From positions 481,001 to 545,000 of the forward strand of contig JAAOOA010000093.1 of NCBI GenBank assembly GCA_012861695.1: DNA of 64,000 nucleotides, in the 5' to 3' direction. Positions 23,350-32,535 of the stretch are shown here, one piece after another (within the stretch, counting starts at the first letter, position 1; the number at the start of each line of letters is the position of its first letter). The translations under genes and the position numbers were made by a program. The stretch comes from Trematomus loennbergii. Its lineage: Eukaryota > Chordata > Actinopteri > Perciformes > Nototheniidae. Below the pieces are notes generated by a model that ran no database searches, was not told the DNA's origin, and worked only from the letters and a program-made list of their open reading frames with translations.

Positions 23350-23660
23350 GAAAACTGATGCACACCGGAGCGCTTGTTGACGTTTGGGGATTTTATAGTT
23401 GTCCTGTCTATAAGTGTTTTGTCAGTATATTTGAAATGACTAGGTTAGCTACGGTAGCTAGCTAGCTTACAGCAGATCTGCAATAATATCGTAAGACATC
23501 ATGTGATCACGTTGTTAAAATAAGAGAATAAAACTTATATTGTAGGTGTGTTTCCAGTGACAGTTGAACGTCAACAAGCGCTCCGGTCCCAGCTGTGTTT
23601 CTTTTCTCAGTTCCCCGTTTTCGTTGTGTTTTGGGCTTCGTGCAACGTTTTTTAAACTCT
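23350..23660. mobile_element. Foldback/MITE-like palindromic element, copy 2
   Basis: CCGGAGCGCTTGTTGACG (about 23366) and its inverted counterpart CGTCAACAAGCGCTCCGG (about 23568) bound an interior with a GCTAGCTAGCTTACAGC patch. The patch is the reverse complement of that in the 11.5-kb copy. The right end (TTGTGTTTTGGGCTTCGTG) is a diverged inverted terminus. Confidence 0.55.
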
Positions 23661-23743
23661 GTGCTTGTTTCCTCAAATTGGTGTATGTTTTTTCTAAAAT
23701 GCTGCGCATGAGTTGTCAAGTTGGTGTTCTATTTCATACTTAC

Positions 23744-23885
23744 TGACCGCCAGAGGCGGTGCTTTAGCACTGGATATCTTCTGTCTCGCGCATGCGTAGG
23801 TCGAATATTTATATCAACAAAGTCACGTGTGACCCCGTATGACACCGGAAGGTATAAGTTCCGGTGCTGTCAACGGGCTCAGTCC
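23744..23885 (+). repeat. DIRS left inverted terminal repeat
   Basis: 142 bases from TGACCGCCAGAGGCGG to GGGCTCAGTCC. By eye it is identical to the reverse complement of 29258-29399. Confidence 0.95.
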
Positions 23886-24229
23886 TTTTTCATCTTCTCG
23901 CTGCGTAGGTTACTACTTATGAGTAGAAGCCAAGCTAAGCTTACTGAAAAATTGGGATTCTAGCTCATCGCTACCTGTAGCCTTGCGATCGTTTGATCGG
24001 AGCTGCGGGCTAGGAAAAACGCTCGCCCTCCAAAGGCTGCGATGAGCTGTCCGTCCTCCCAAGGGAGAGGACCGCGGTGTTCACCGCCCGGACCCCAGGA
24101 GCTCCGGACCGGTAAAGAGCGGACGCTCCTGCACACAGCCGGTGAGATCGCTACCAATTATTGCTGATTGTGCTATATCTATATACTCTCAAACTAATGA
24201 GATAATTGTGCACAAATTAACCGAGTACG

Positions 24230-26075
24230 GCGCGAGTGAAGGGAGCGTCTCCCCCCCCCCCCTCACCGCATACATTGTTTCTTTACCTGTTCTATCGTCC
24301 AGCTAAGCTGAGTGGTTTCATTCAAGCTAACTGTTACGGCGTTAGTGAAGGGAGCGTCTCCGCCCCCCCCCTCTCACTACATACAATTGTTTCTTTACCT
24401 GTTCTATCGTCCAGTTAAGCTGAGTGTTTTCGTTCAAGTTAACTGTTACGGCGCGAGTGAAGGGAGCGTCTCCGCCCCCCCTCTCACCGCATACATTGTT
24501 TCTTTACCTATTCTATCGTCCAGCTAAGCTGAGTGGTTTCATTCAAGCTAACTGTTACGGTGCTAGTGAAGGGAGCGTCTCCGCCCTCCTCCTCACTACA
24601 TACTTTGGTTCTTTACCTGTACTATCATCCAGTTAGCTGAGTGCTCCCGCTGAAAGCTAACTTTCTACTGCACTAGTGAAGGGAGTGTCTCCGCCCCCCC
24701 TTTCACTGCATACATTGGTTCCTTGCCTGTTCTATCGTCCAGCTAAGCTGAGTGGTTTCATTCAAGCTAACTGTTACGGCGCGAGTGAAGGGAGCGTCTC
24801 CGCCCCCCCTCTCACCGCATACATTGTTTCTTTACCTGTTCTATCGTCCAGCTAAGCTGAGTGGTTTCATTCAAGCTAACTGTTACGGCGTTAGTGAAGG
24901 GAGCGTCTCCGCCCCCCCTCTCACTACATACAATTGTTTCTTTACCTGTTCTATCGTCCAGTTAAGCTGAGTGTTTTCGTTCAAGTTAACTGTTACGGCG
25001 CGAGTGAAGGGAGCGTCTCCGCCCCCCTCTCACCGCATACATTGTTTCTTTACCTATTCTATCGTCCAGCTAAGCTGAGTGGTTTCATTCAAGCTAACTG
25101 TTACGGTGCTAGTGAAGGGAGCGTCTCCGCCCCCCTCTCACAGCTCACAATTAGTTCCTGTTCTATCCTCCAGTTAGCTGAGTACTCTCGCTCAAAGCTA
25201 ACTTGCTACAGTGCTAGTGAGGGAGTGTCTTCGCTCCCCTCTCACGGCGCACAATTGGTTATTTTTTAATCGTTTATTTGACAGGGACAATGCACTGTAA
25301 TGAACACTTAAAACATTTAAAGGTGTCAAGCGTAACAGTGCCAGATTTAGCTTTGAGCTATTTTCCATTCCCTCACATAAAACATTAAGGAAATTACTTT
25401 TTACAAACAGGGTAAAAAAAAAAAAAAAAAAAATATATATACATATATATATACATGATATGCAAAGAGTGGCAACGACACATAAAGTGTTCCATCCTCC
25501 AGTTAACTGAGTGCTCTCGCTCAAAGTTAACTTGCTACAACGCTAGTGAAGAGAGTGTCTTCACTCCCCTCTCACAGCTCACAATTAATTCCTGTACTAT
25601 GCTCTAGTTAACTGAGTGCTCTCGCTCAAAGCTAACTTGCTACAGCGCTAGTGAAGAGTGTCTTCACTCCCCTCTCACAGCTCACAATTAGTTCCTGTTC
25701 TATCCTCCAGTTAGCTGAGTGCTCTCGCTCAAAGCTAACTTGCTATAGGGCTAGTGAAGAGGGTGTCTTCGCTCCCCTTTTCACTGCACACAGTTGGTTC
25801 CTGTTCCATCCTCCAGTTAACTGAGTGCTCTCGCTCAAAGCTAACTTGCTACAGCGCTAGTGAAGAGAGTGTTTCCGCTCCCCTCTCACTGCACACAGTT
25901 GGATGCCCGTTCCAGCCTTCAGTTAGCAGAGTGCTCTCGCTTAGGCTAACTCGCTACGGCGCTAGTGGAGAGAGTATTCCGCTCTCCTCTCACGGCATAA
26001 ACCCATTAACTGACTTCATTTTTTCTCACTCCAGTTAGCAGAGTGCTCACGCTCAAGCTAACTACTATTGTGCTC
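24230..26075 (+). repeat. Tandem array inside the DIRS element, 109-112 bp units with 549-bp higher order
   Basis: About 16 units share GAGTGAAGGGAGCGTCTCCG, a C-rich run, CTCACNNCATACA, TTCTATCGTCCAG and AAGCTGAGTG. Variant unit starts (GCGAG, GTTAG, GCGAG, GCTAG) recur at 24230/24339/24451/24560 and again at 24779/24888/25000/25108, an offset of 548-549 bases. Later units (25200-26075) are more diverged. The array sits between the left terminal repeat and gag, where an untranslated leader would be. It was checked for CRISPR-like spacing and does not have it. Confidence 0.9.
25262..25488. mobile_element. Short insertion within the DIRS tandem array
   Basis: It interrupts one unit between ACAATTGGTT and GTTCCATCCTCCAG. 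It contains TTTATTTGACAGGGACAATG and ends in about 20 A followed by an AT/ATAC-rich run, suggesting a retroposed fragment. Family not assigned. Confidence 0.5.
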
Positions 26076-26183
26076 ACTCCCCTCCACGGCATATTTGTTT
26101 CCTGGCCAGTTATTTACAGGCAGCTGAGTGCTCTAGCTATCACTAGGTCTAACGGCTCTAACACCTGTATGGCTCCTCTTTAA

Positions 26184-26531
26184 CCAGAGGATGGCCATGA
26201 CCTTTGCCCCTCTTGTCTTGGCCTCGAGCATCTGAGGGAGGGCCTTTCGGAGGACCCGTGCATGAATTGCACCATCATGCCTCGTGCGGTAAGAGCTGCC
26301 GAGGTTGAACTACTGACTGAGGGTGGCCTTCCCCCCGCACAGTCGACTCCAGCCCAACCTACCCATCCTAGGCGTTGGGCCGCAGAGGCTGCGGGTGCAC
26401 CGCCCAAGAAGAGGACTAAGCCTGATAGGCTGTCCTCCAGGGTGGACCTACTCACTACTGAGCTAGCCCAGATGAGGTCACTCCTCTTGGCTCTCCATTC
26501 CCGAAACAGCGCCTGCCAGTGCGTTCTTTAG
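26184..26531 (+). pseudogene. DIRS gag-like fragment
   Basis: The frame is open from 26184 and ends at a TAG at 26529, with no ATG at its beginning. It reads GHDLCPSCLGLEHL ... DPCMNCTIMP, a Cys-His-rich segment (CPSC ... CMNC) typical of the N-terminal gag region of fish DIRS elements. A basic PKKRTKPDRLSSRVDLLTTE stretch follows. The tail CQCVL is a premature end; gag-like sequence resumes in another frame after 26700. The coding sequence is broken. Confidence 0.7.
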
Positions 26532-26699
26532 GCGCACTCCGGCACCCGCCACCCGCACTGTTCCTCCCCCTTGTGAGTATCTGAGGGAGTTACATGCATG
26601 CTGGAGGGACACTAAGGCTCTTTACAGTCTTACGTCCGATGGCCGAGCCTTGGTAGCCATGCAGGATGCGCGCCGGCTGTTGAGCCTACCATTGCTTCC

Positions 26700-26940
26700 C
26701 TCATAGTTTCCCCTGACGAAGCCCTGAGGTCGGAGGCCAGGTGCCCTCGACTCCAATGTCGGGTCACTGATGACCTGCTCACTAAGGTTTACGATGCAGC
26801 GGCGCGCATGGGCCGTGTAGGCACCTCATGCTCGCCCTCTCAGCTTCCCTGCAGCAGGATGCTCTTAGCGCTTCCTTAAATCAAGGGTACAAGCTTCAGT
26901 TCCGACGCTGGCCCCAGTCTTCAGCCGGGTCAAAATGACC
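26700..26940 (+). pseudogene. DIRS gag-like remnant, C-terminal part
   Basis: Frame-broken sequence reading VSPDEALRSEARCP, then DDLLTKVYDAAARMGRVGT and LALSASLQQDALSASL. It resembles the helical part of DIRS gag, where 'DAAARxGR' and 'ALSASLQ' motifs are common. Stops and shifts separate it from the first gag fragment. Confidence 0.55.
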
Positions 26941-26969
26941 ACCATAAGCGACCCGGCAAAATAAATCGC

Positions 26970-27490
26970 CCTAAACCAGGAGCTGTCAGTCCTCCTTGCC
27001 AAGGGTGCAATCGAGCCTGTGGACCCCATCTCACAGCCCAGGCTTCTACGCGACCTAGTTCCTGGTAAGGAAGAAAGGCGGTGGACTTCGCCCAATCCTC
27101 GATCTGAGGAGACTCAACAAGTTCCTAAGGATTTTACCTTTCCATGTGCTGAGCACAGCGGACGTTCTTCGTACCGTGGCCAGGGCGGAATGGTTCACGT
27201 CCGTCGACTTGAAGGACGCTTATTGTCATGTGCCTATTGTGCCTCATCACAGGCAGTTTCTTCGCTTTGCCTTCAGAGGTCGTCATTTCCAGTTCAGGGT
27301 GCTCCCATTTGGACTCTCCCTCTCTTGGACGACTGGTTAATCTGTGCACCATCCCGGTTACAGACGATCCAGGACACGGCTCTCCTTCTCTCATGTCGCC
27401 CGGCTAGGCCTCAAGGTGAACATGGAGAGGAGTTGTCGGAACCCCTCTCAGAGCCTAACCTTCATTGGGGTGGCTCTGGACACAGTCACT
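26970..27490 (+). pseudogene. DIRS reverse transcriptase, broken
   Basis: LSVLLAKGAIEPVDPIS leads to GFYAT-stop-FLVRKKGGGL, with an in-frame TAG at 27056. The frame then runs RPILDLRRLNKFLRILPFHV ... WFTSVDLKDAYCHVPI ... FRVLPFGLSLS, covering RT motifs through the 'PFGLS' block. Sequence then jumps directly to LDDWLICAPS in a shifted frame. The roughly 30-40 residues normally between PFGLS and the catalytic Y-x-DD are missing, and so is the tyrosine of that motif. A further shift precedes HVARLGLKVNMERS ... LTFIGVALDTVT. It cannot encode an active polymerase. Confidence 0.85.
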
Positions 27491-27900
27491 CAACCAGCGA
27501 AAACAGTGTTCTCGCCCCCACTCCTGGTAGACGTGATGCTTTATTCTAGCAGCAGCCGACTGGATAAACCGTCCTGCTAAAACTTCTTGTTTTTTCCAGC
27601 TAGGTGAAGGCAGTGCTCTCGCTCCCGCTCCCTCTGCTGGTAACATGGGTGTAGTTACATCCCTTTTGTGTTCGGCGAGTAGGAGCGTTGCTCTACTCTT
27701 TCCGTTCAGCAGGTAGCTGGTGAAGGCTGTGTTGTCGCACCCCGCTCCCGCCTACGCTGCATCTGGCATTCGTTATTAACTCAACCAGTGAGGGCGGTGT
27801 TCTCGCCCCCGCTCCTGATAGACGCGCTGCTTCATTCTAGCAGCAGCTGCCTGGCTAGGCTGTCCTGTTAAACTTCCTTGTTTAACCCAGCTAGGTGCGG
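27478..27900 (+). repeat. Second internal repeat block replacing the RNase H region
   Basis: The segment TCAACCAGYGARRRCRGTGTTCTCGCCCC ... CTTGTTT-CCAGCTAGGTG occurs at about 27488-27605 and again at about 27781-27897. A weaker version lies between them. The block resembles the leader array in its 'GTGAAGG..GTGTTCTCGC-CCCGCTCC' cadence. It lies where RNase H and methyltransferase code would be expected. Confidence 0.7.
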
Positions 27901-28039
27901 GCCTGTCCATCTGCTGCACAGACTCTGCTGTGGGACGCCTTGGCGTCTCCCCAACAGGAAGGACCTCTTGTCTCAGTTGGAGGCACCCCGACCCCTGCCA
28001 CCTCCAGCTGTGGGTCTGGCCACTGGGCCCGACCCACTG

Positions 28040-29070
28040 CTGAGCGACTGCATAGAGTCTGTCAGGAAGACTATTCTCAAATGCTAGGGCACAACCTACT
28101 CGTAGGCAGTACGAAAACAGGTGGAAACTGTTTTTTTGACTGGTGCCAAGGGCGAAATGAGGACCCAGCATATTGCTCGGTACCTACGACCCTTGAGTTC
28201 CTTCAGTCCCTCCTGGACGACGGCCGGTGTCCCGCTACCGTCAGGGTGTATGTGGCTGCTATATCAGCTCAACACGTAAGGGCTGACAACAGCACAGTGG
28301 GGAGCCATAGGCTGGTATCCCTCTTTTTAAAGGGGAGCTCTGAGGCTTCGCCCCCCGAATATCCCAAGGGCCCCTACATGGGACCTGCCCTTGGTGCTGG
28401 ATGCCCTATGCTTGCCTCCTGTTGAACCTTTGTTACAGGCAGGACTGAAGTGGCTCTCAGCTAAGACTGCTTTCCCTCTTGCCATCACCTCAGCAAAACG
28501 TGTAAGCGAGCTTCAGGCCTTGTCTGTGAACAGCTCGTGTCTGAGGTGGAACTCAGATGGCTCAGGTGTCACCTTATGGCCGAACACAGCGTTCCTCCCT
28601 AAGGTGCTGGCACGCTCTCATTTTAATCGACCTATCCAGCTGGCACGGTTTGACCCCCCATCAGGAGAGGGGGAAGAGAGGTCGAGACTCCTATGCCCGG
28701 TGCGGGCCCTTAGAGCTTATGTCCAGACTACCGCTGACATGCGTCAGTCTGAGCAGCTCTTTGTGTGTTACGGTGGTCCTAGGAGGGCTGTGCGCTCTCA
28801 AAACAGCGCTTGTCCCACTGGATCGTGGACGTCATTGCCCAGGCATACAAGGCGAATGACCGTCCCTTGCCACCTAGAGTAAAGTGCCACTCTACCAGGA
28901 GTGTCTCCACATCATGGGCGACCTGGAGAGGTGTGCCCCTGGAGGACATATGTGCTGCGGCCACATGGGCATCTCCGAGCACATTCGCCAGATATTACAA
29001 GGTGAATGTTGCCGCCCCTCACCCGCTGGGTGTGGTCCTCCTGCAGAGTCCGTCTAGGCCATCCTTATAG
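28040..29070 (+). pseudogene. DIRS tyrosine recombinase, frameshifted but with all catalytic residues
   Basis: Upstream, broken code reads DCIESVRKTILKC and LRGALRLRPP-like blocks. From about 28385 a clean frame reads WDLPLVLDALCLPP ... LSAKTAFPLAITSAKRVSEL ... LFVCYGG, with the first catalytic arginine in AKRVSEL. Near 28790 the frame shifts. The second part reads LSHWIVDVIAQAY ... CHSTRSVSTSWA (the H-x-x-R box) ... TFARYYKVNV (the nucleophile tyrosine region), and ends PSRPSL-stop at 29068. The full R, H-x-x-R, Y set is therefore present, split over two frames. Confidence 0.88.
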
Positions 29071-29111
29071 GTGAGTATTCAGACTTCCTCGTGACTCTGT
29101 TGATATAGGTC

Positions 29112-29212
29112 ATCCAGTGCTAAAGCACCGCCTCTGGCGGTCAGTAAGTATGAAATAGAACGATAGTTACGTATGTAACTACGGTTCTATGAATACTGGA
29201 TGACCGCCAGAG
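29112..29212 (+). repeat. DIRS internal complementary region
   Basis: Positions 29112-29161 (ATCCAGTGCTAAAGC ... GAAATAGAAC) are the reverse complement of the outer left end 23726-23775. Positions 29162-29212 (GATAGTTACGTATG ... GACCGCCAGAG) are the reverse complement of the outer right end 29388-29438. This two-part template for joining the ends is diagnostic of DIRS elements and fixes both element boundaries. Confidence 0.95.
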
Positions 29213-29257
29213 TTCTTGGTCACTCGGAATTTCGTGTTTCTGCGAGAAGATTCCATA

Positions 29258-29399
29258 GGACTGAGCCCGTTGACAGCACCGGAACTTATACCTTCCGGTG
29301 TCATACGGGGTCACACGTGACTTTGTTGATATAAATATTCGACCTACGCATGCGCGAGACAGAAGATATCCAGTGCTAAAGCACCGCCTCTGGCGGTCA
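29258..29399 (-). repeat. DIRS right inverted terminal repeat
   Basis: 142 bases, GGACTGAGCCCG to TGGCGGTCA, inverted relative to the left repeat with no difference that I can find. Confidence 0.95.
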
Positions 29400-29438
29400 T
29401 CCAGTATTCATAGAACCGTAGTTACATACGTAACTATC

Positions 29439-29600
29439 GATTTATGCGCATCCTTTTTGAAGCTGCAAGGGGTTTCTCCTAATGGAAATGTTTTTGAACA
29501 TTGTAGCGTGTTTGCACCTGTCAGCCACCGTACTTTGTGCTGTGGGAGACGACAAAACAGTTTTGAATTGTTCCTTATTCCACTCTTATGCAGGCCTTAA
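29439..29600 (+). repeat. Right flank of the DIRS element: continuation of a dispersed repeat
   Basis: ATCCTTTTTGAAGCTGCAAG and GTAGCGTGTTTGCACCTG match 12580-12655 with moderate divergence. The left flank before 23726 (CTCTGTGCTTGTTT) likewise matches about 12506. This supports a single older repeat as the insertion target. Confidence 0.55.
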
Positions 29601-29603
29601 AAC

Positions 29604-30140
29604 ACGTTTTTTTTATCAGAATACCTTTATTAGTCCCACAGAGGGACATTTACATTGTTACAGCACAAAAGAGCCAAAGACAGCTTAATGCTACCTAAGA
29701 AGCATGCATAAAAAAAAAATTACAATAAAAAGGTTACACAATTTACAAAAAACACATCCTGTAACAGTTCTGAGGATTTAGCAGCCAGGTATATATTGCA
29801 CAGTTATTAACAGCATATACATATATTGCACTTATTGCACATAGTTGGTGGTTAACAACAAGGAGTGTTATAGTCTGACTACACCTAAACAAACAAGGAC
29901 AGAGCCAGATAAAAGGCCTGAGCTCCATCGGGGGACAGGTGAAATCGAAATGGCACTTAACAAGTTCCAGGACCCAGGTGGTGCGTTTGATAAACTCGCT
30001 CCCACCTCCAGCACCGCCACAGTGAGAGTCAACCTGCAGCTCTGGGGCCGTCAGCTGGTCCAGAATATTGAACAGAGTGGCCAGTGTTCACAGATACCGA
30101 CTCTGTGAGGGAACGTCTGAGTCGCTGCTCTACTGACTCC
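29604..30140 (-). mobile_element. Retroposon 3'-end-like repeat, minus orientation
   Basis: ATCAGAATACCTTTATTAGTCCCACAGAGGGA resembles the reverse complement of the fish non-LTR tail 'TCCC..GGGACTAATAAAGG'. The downstream CGACTCTGTGAGGGAACGTC region appears to be body sequence. Related tails occur at 37262 and 38448. No open frame. Confidence 0.5.
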
Positions 30141-31479
30141 CTCTGGTTGGTTAGGGAACCTGTGCAGAGGAGGTGGGATCGGAGGGGATGATAGTGTGAA
30201 GCTTTTCGCTGCATGGGAGCTTTAAATAAATGTGTACAATATTGCAGCGAGCAGAGGAATGAACAATTACACAGACTATAGTGAATAAGCAATAGGTCAT
30301 TCCCTGTCTTACCCAATGCCATTATGTTAGATTTAAAGCGGAGAGTTTCATTAGTAAAGCACAAAAGCAATCGATGCAGCATCTGACAGTGTGTGCACTT
30401 ACTGTACGGGATAATGTCCAGAGAGCTATTCTTCACAAGGCAAGGCACGTTTGTTGGTACAGCAGATTTCAGTAGCAATCCAAACTGCATTACAAACAAC
30501 AAACTTCAAACGCATTGAGACAAAGTGCAAAAGAAACTGAAGGACATTCAAATACAATCGAAATCCAAGTTAATAGAAAAGTGAAAGCTCAAATAAAAAG
30601 ACAGGCTTAAGATAGATTTGCAGTGTATATAAGAAATGCATTGTTTTTATTTATTTAAAGACAGAATCAAAGCTTTTACCATTTAAAATCACTTTCAAAG
30701 AAGGTTGACTAAATTGTTTTTAACATTTCACAATCTTTATCAGCAAGTTTAGTTGCCATGAGATGACTGAGTATGGCGATGTTGTGGTTGTTTATATATG
30801 GAAATGATAGTAAAGTTCAAACACAGTATATGTGGCTTCAGATTTAAATATCCTCCTAATCTTTTTACGGATGTCCATTCATTTTGGTCGATGACTCAAA
30901 CCCCAGTCTCTTGTCAGCCATGAGGACAACTAATGTGAGTGTGTTGGGTGATAAAACCAGAAGCTCCAGAAAAAGCTTCTGAGTAGACCTTGAGTTAAGA
31001 TTCATTTGTCAAACTTCCATTTCCAAAGTTAATATTGCACTTTCATGCTCACCTTAAAAGTAACACAGCTGCATCATGCATGGTCAATGTTGGCTGTAAA
31101 AGCCTCCAGAGGCATTATTGAAGGCTGTTCATTTCAAAGAGTAACATCCAATGGGCAAAACTCCGACCATCTACGCCACTTCAACACTTCATCCAGAAGT
31201 CAGAGACAGATGTTCCTGCTTAAAGGGCTTCACTAATTGTGCTGCAGTCCAGCCAATAAACACAGTTGTGAAATTGCTCTCTGAATGTTAGCAAGAGAGT
31301 CACCTGCAGAAAAGGATTTCACAGAAACATGGGAAAGGTTTTACTTGGATGACAGTTTTGATGGAGCCTTTAAAGTAGAGATTTCGTGAAGTGGAGGTCG
31401 AAAGATGTCTAGACATCTTGGGTTAAAACTGGACTAACAAAAAAACATCTAGTTTATACATACACTATACAGTATTTAA

Positions 31480-31860
31480 AGGTGGGGTAGGTAAGTTTGA
31501 GAAACCGGCACGAGATCGCTAGAATTTGAAAATACACAACCGGAGAAAATCTGCCACTTCCTCACAGAGCCCCTCCTCCAACACACACGAACGCGCACAT
31601 GACCAATGAGGGCACGAGATACGTTTGTGCACAGGTGGAAGGCTGACAGGCAGGTAGGCCATCCAGTTATTTTAGCCGGGCCGGCTAAAATGATTGGTCG
31701 TGCTTTTTACAGTACTACGGCTTCCACAGATGACAATTTTTTTATGGATTTTTTGTCAAAGCACTTCAGATATTCATTGCTATCGGGATGTTAAGAGCAT
31801 TCCATGGAATATAACAAAAAGGTATCTCGAGCCGGTTTCTCAAACTTACCTACCCCACCT
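31480..31860. mobile_element. MITE family C, copy 2 (TTAA-flanked), inverted relative to copy 1
   Basis: Starts AGGTGGGGTAGGTAAG and ends TTACCTACCCCACCT. TTAA flanks it at 31476-31479 and 31861-31864. Interior blocks such as GAAAATACACAACCGGAG are the reverse complement of copy 1. The flanking sequence is found uninterrupted at 11971-12017, giving a paralogous empty site. Confidence 0.92.
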
Positions 31861-32416
31861 TTAACTGAAGCAGGTCCAAACTAAACTTAACTTCTTAAGT
31901 CTTTGTAATCTTTTAAAACAATAATTATATCTAGCCTATATGTCTAGAAATGTTCACTTCTTAGCTGAGTTTTTAACCTGAACGTCTAGATGTCATTGGA
32001 CCTGCAGACACTGAGATGTTGTGCAAAAGAAATCCCTTTTTCCTTAGTTCTTACCTTTCATAACCAAAATAAAACCCCCCATACTGTAAAACCAATCCAG
32101 AGAAAAAACCCTGTATGGTATCCACATAATCACTTTTTTTATTACTTGTTCTCAGAATGTGTTTTTCCTACTTCGCCCACAGCCTAAAGAAAGCTTTACT
32201 ACATAGCCATTCAACCGCATTAAAAGACGCACAATTCATCAAAAGCTCCTGAAGTGATAATGCAGACATCATATTGGAACATCTTGCCACCACACTGTTT
32301 ATAACAGTCTCCGGCCTTTTTTCATTTTACCGTTCCAATATTTGACTTTTACTGCCTCAGCAATCTTATGTTTCTCCTGCTGTCTCTTACTCTCTGTGAC
32401 TCTTCTTCTTCTGCAG

Positions 32417-32535
32417 GAACGTATCTGACCCACGAGGCAAAGGGCTCGGACGACGCCCCCGACGCTGACACAGCCATCATCAACGCCGAGGGAGGCCACT
32501 CCGGAGCAGAGGACAAAAAGGAGTACTTCATCTAG
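32417..32535 (+). CDS. cadm3: cadm3-like last coding exon: cytoplasmic tail and stop
   Basis: Acceptor TTCTTCTGCAG; phase 1 entry (G|GA gives Gly); 119 nt ending in TAG at 32533. The 39-residue tail reads [20 protein letters not shown], then [19 protein letters not shown]. The juxtamembrane [10 protein letters not shown] is the protein 4.1 (FERM) binding site of SynCAMs, and the terminal EYFI is their class II PDZ ligand. The combination [15 protein letters not shown] separates CADM3 from CADM1 (FTHEAKGADDAADAD) and CADM2 (LTNEAKGAEDAPDAD) as I recall those proteins. This exon is the main reason for the cadm3 call; I could not run an alignment. Confidence 0.88.

Larger units (their letters stand above)
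23726..29438 (+). mobile_element. DIRS-type tyrosine-recombinase retrotransposon, degenerate coding region
   Basis: The 5.7-kb element has the hallmark DIRS architecture. It shows inverted terminal repeats (23744-23885 and 29258-29399), non-matching outer ends (23726-23743 and 29400-29438), and an internal complementary region (29112-29212) whose two halves match the outer left and outer right ends. It also carries gag-like, RT and tyrosine-recombinase code in the order expected for the family. No flanking target duplication is seen, as expected for recombinase-mediated insertion. RT and the recombinase are broken, and the RNase H/methyltransferase section between them is not recognisable. 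It lies in sense orientation in the cadm3-like intron. Confidence 0.93.
22684..32416 (+). other. Last cadm3-like intron, 9.7 kb, mostly mobile DNA
   Basis: Contains a CA microsatellite (22697), a palindromic repeat (23350), the DIRS-like element (23726-29438), a retroposon fragment (29604) and MITE C (31480). The stretches 22840-23340, 30140-31470 and 31900-32400 show nothing recognisable. Confidence 0.75.

Noticed and set aside
24230..26075. Regularly spaced repeats considered as a CRISPR array
   Set aside because: Adjacent units are similar over their full length with no unique spacers, and the array lies inside a eukaryotic retrotransposon.
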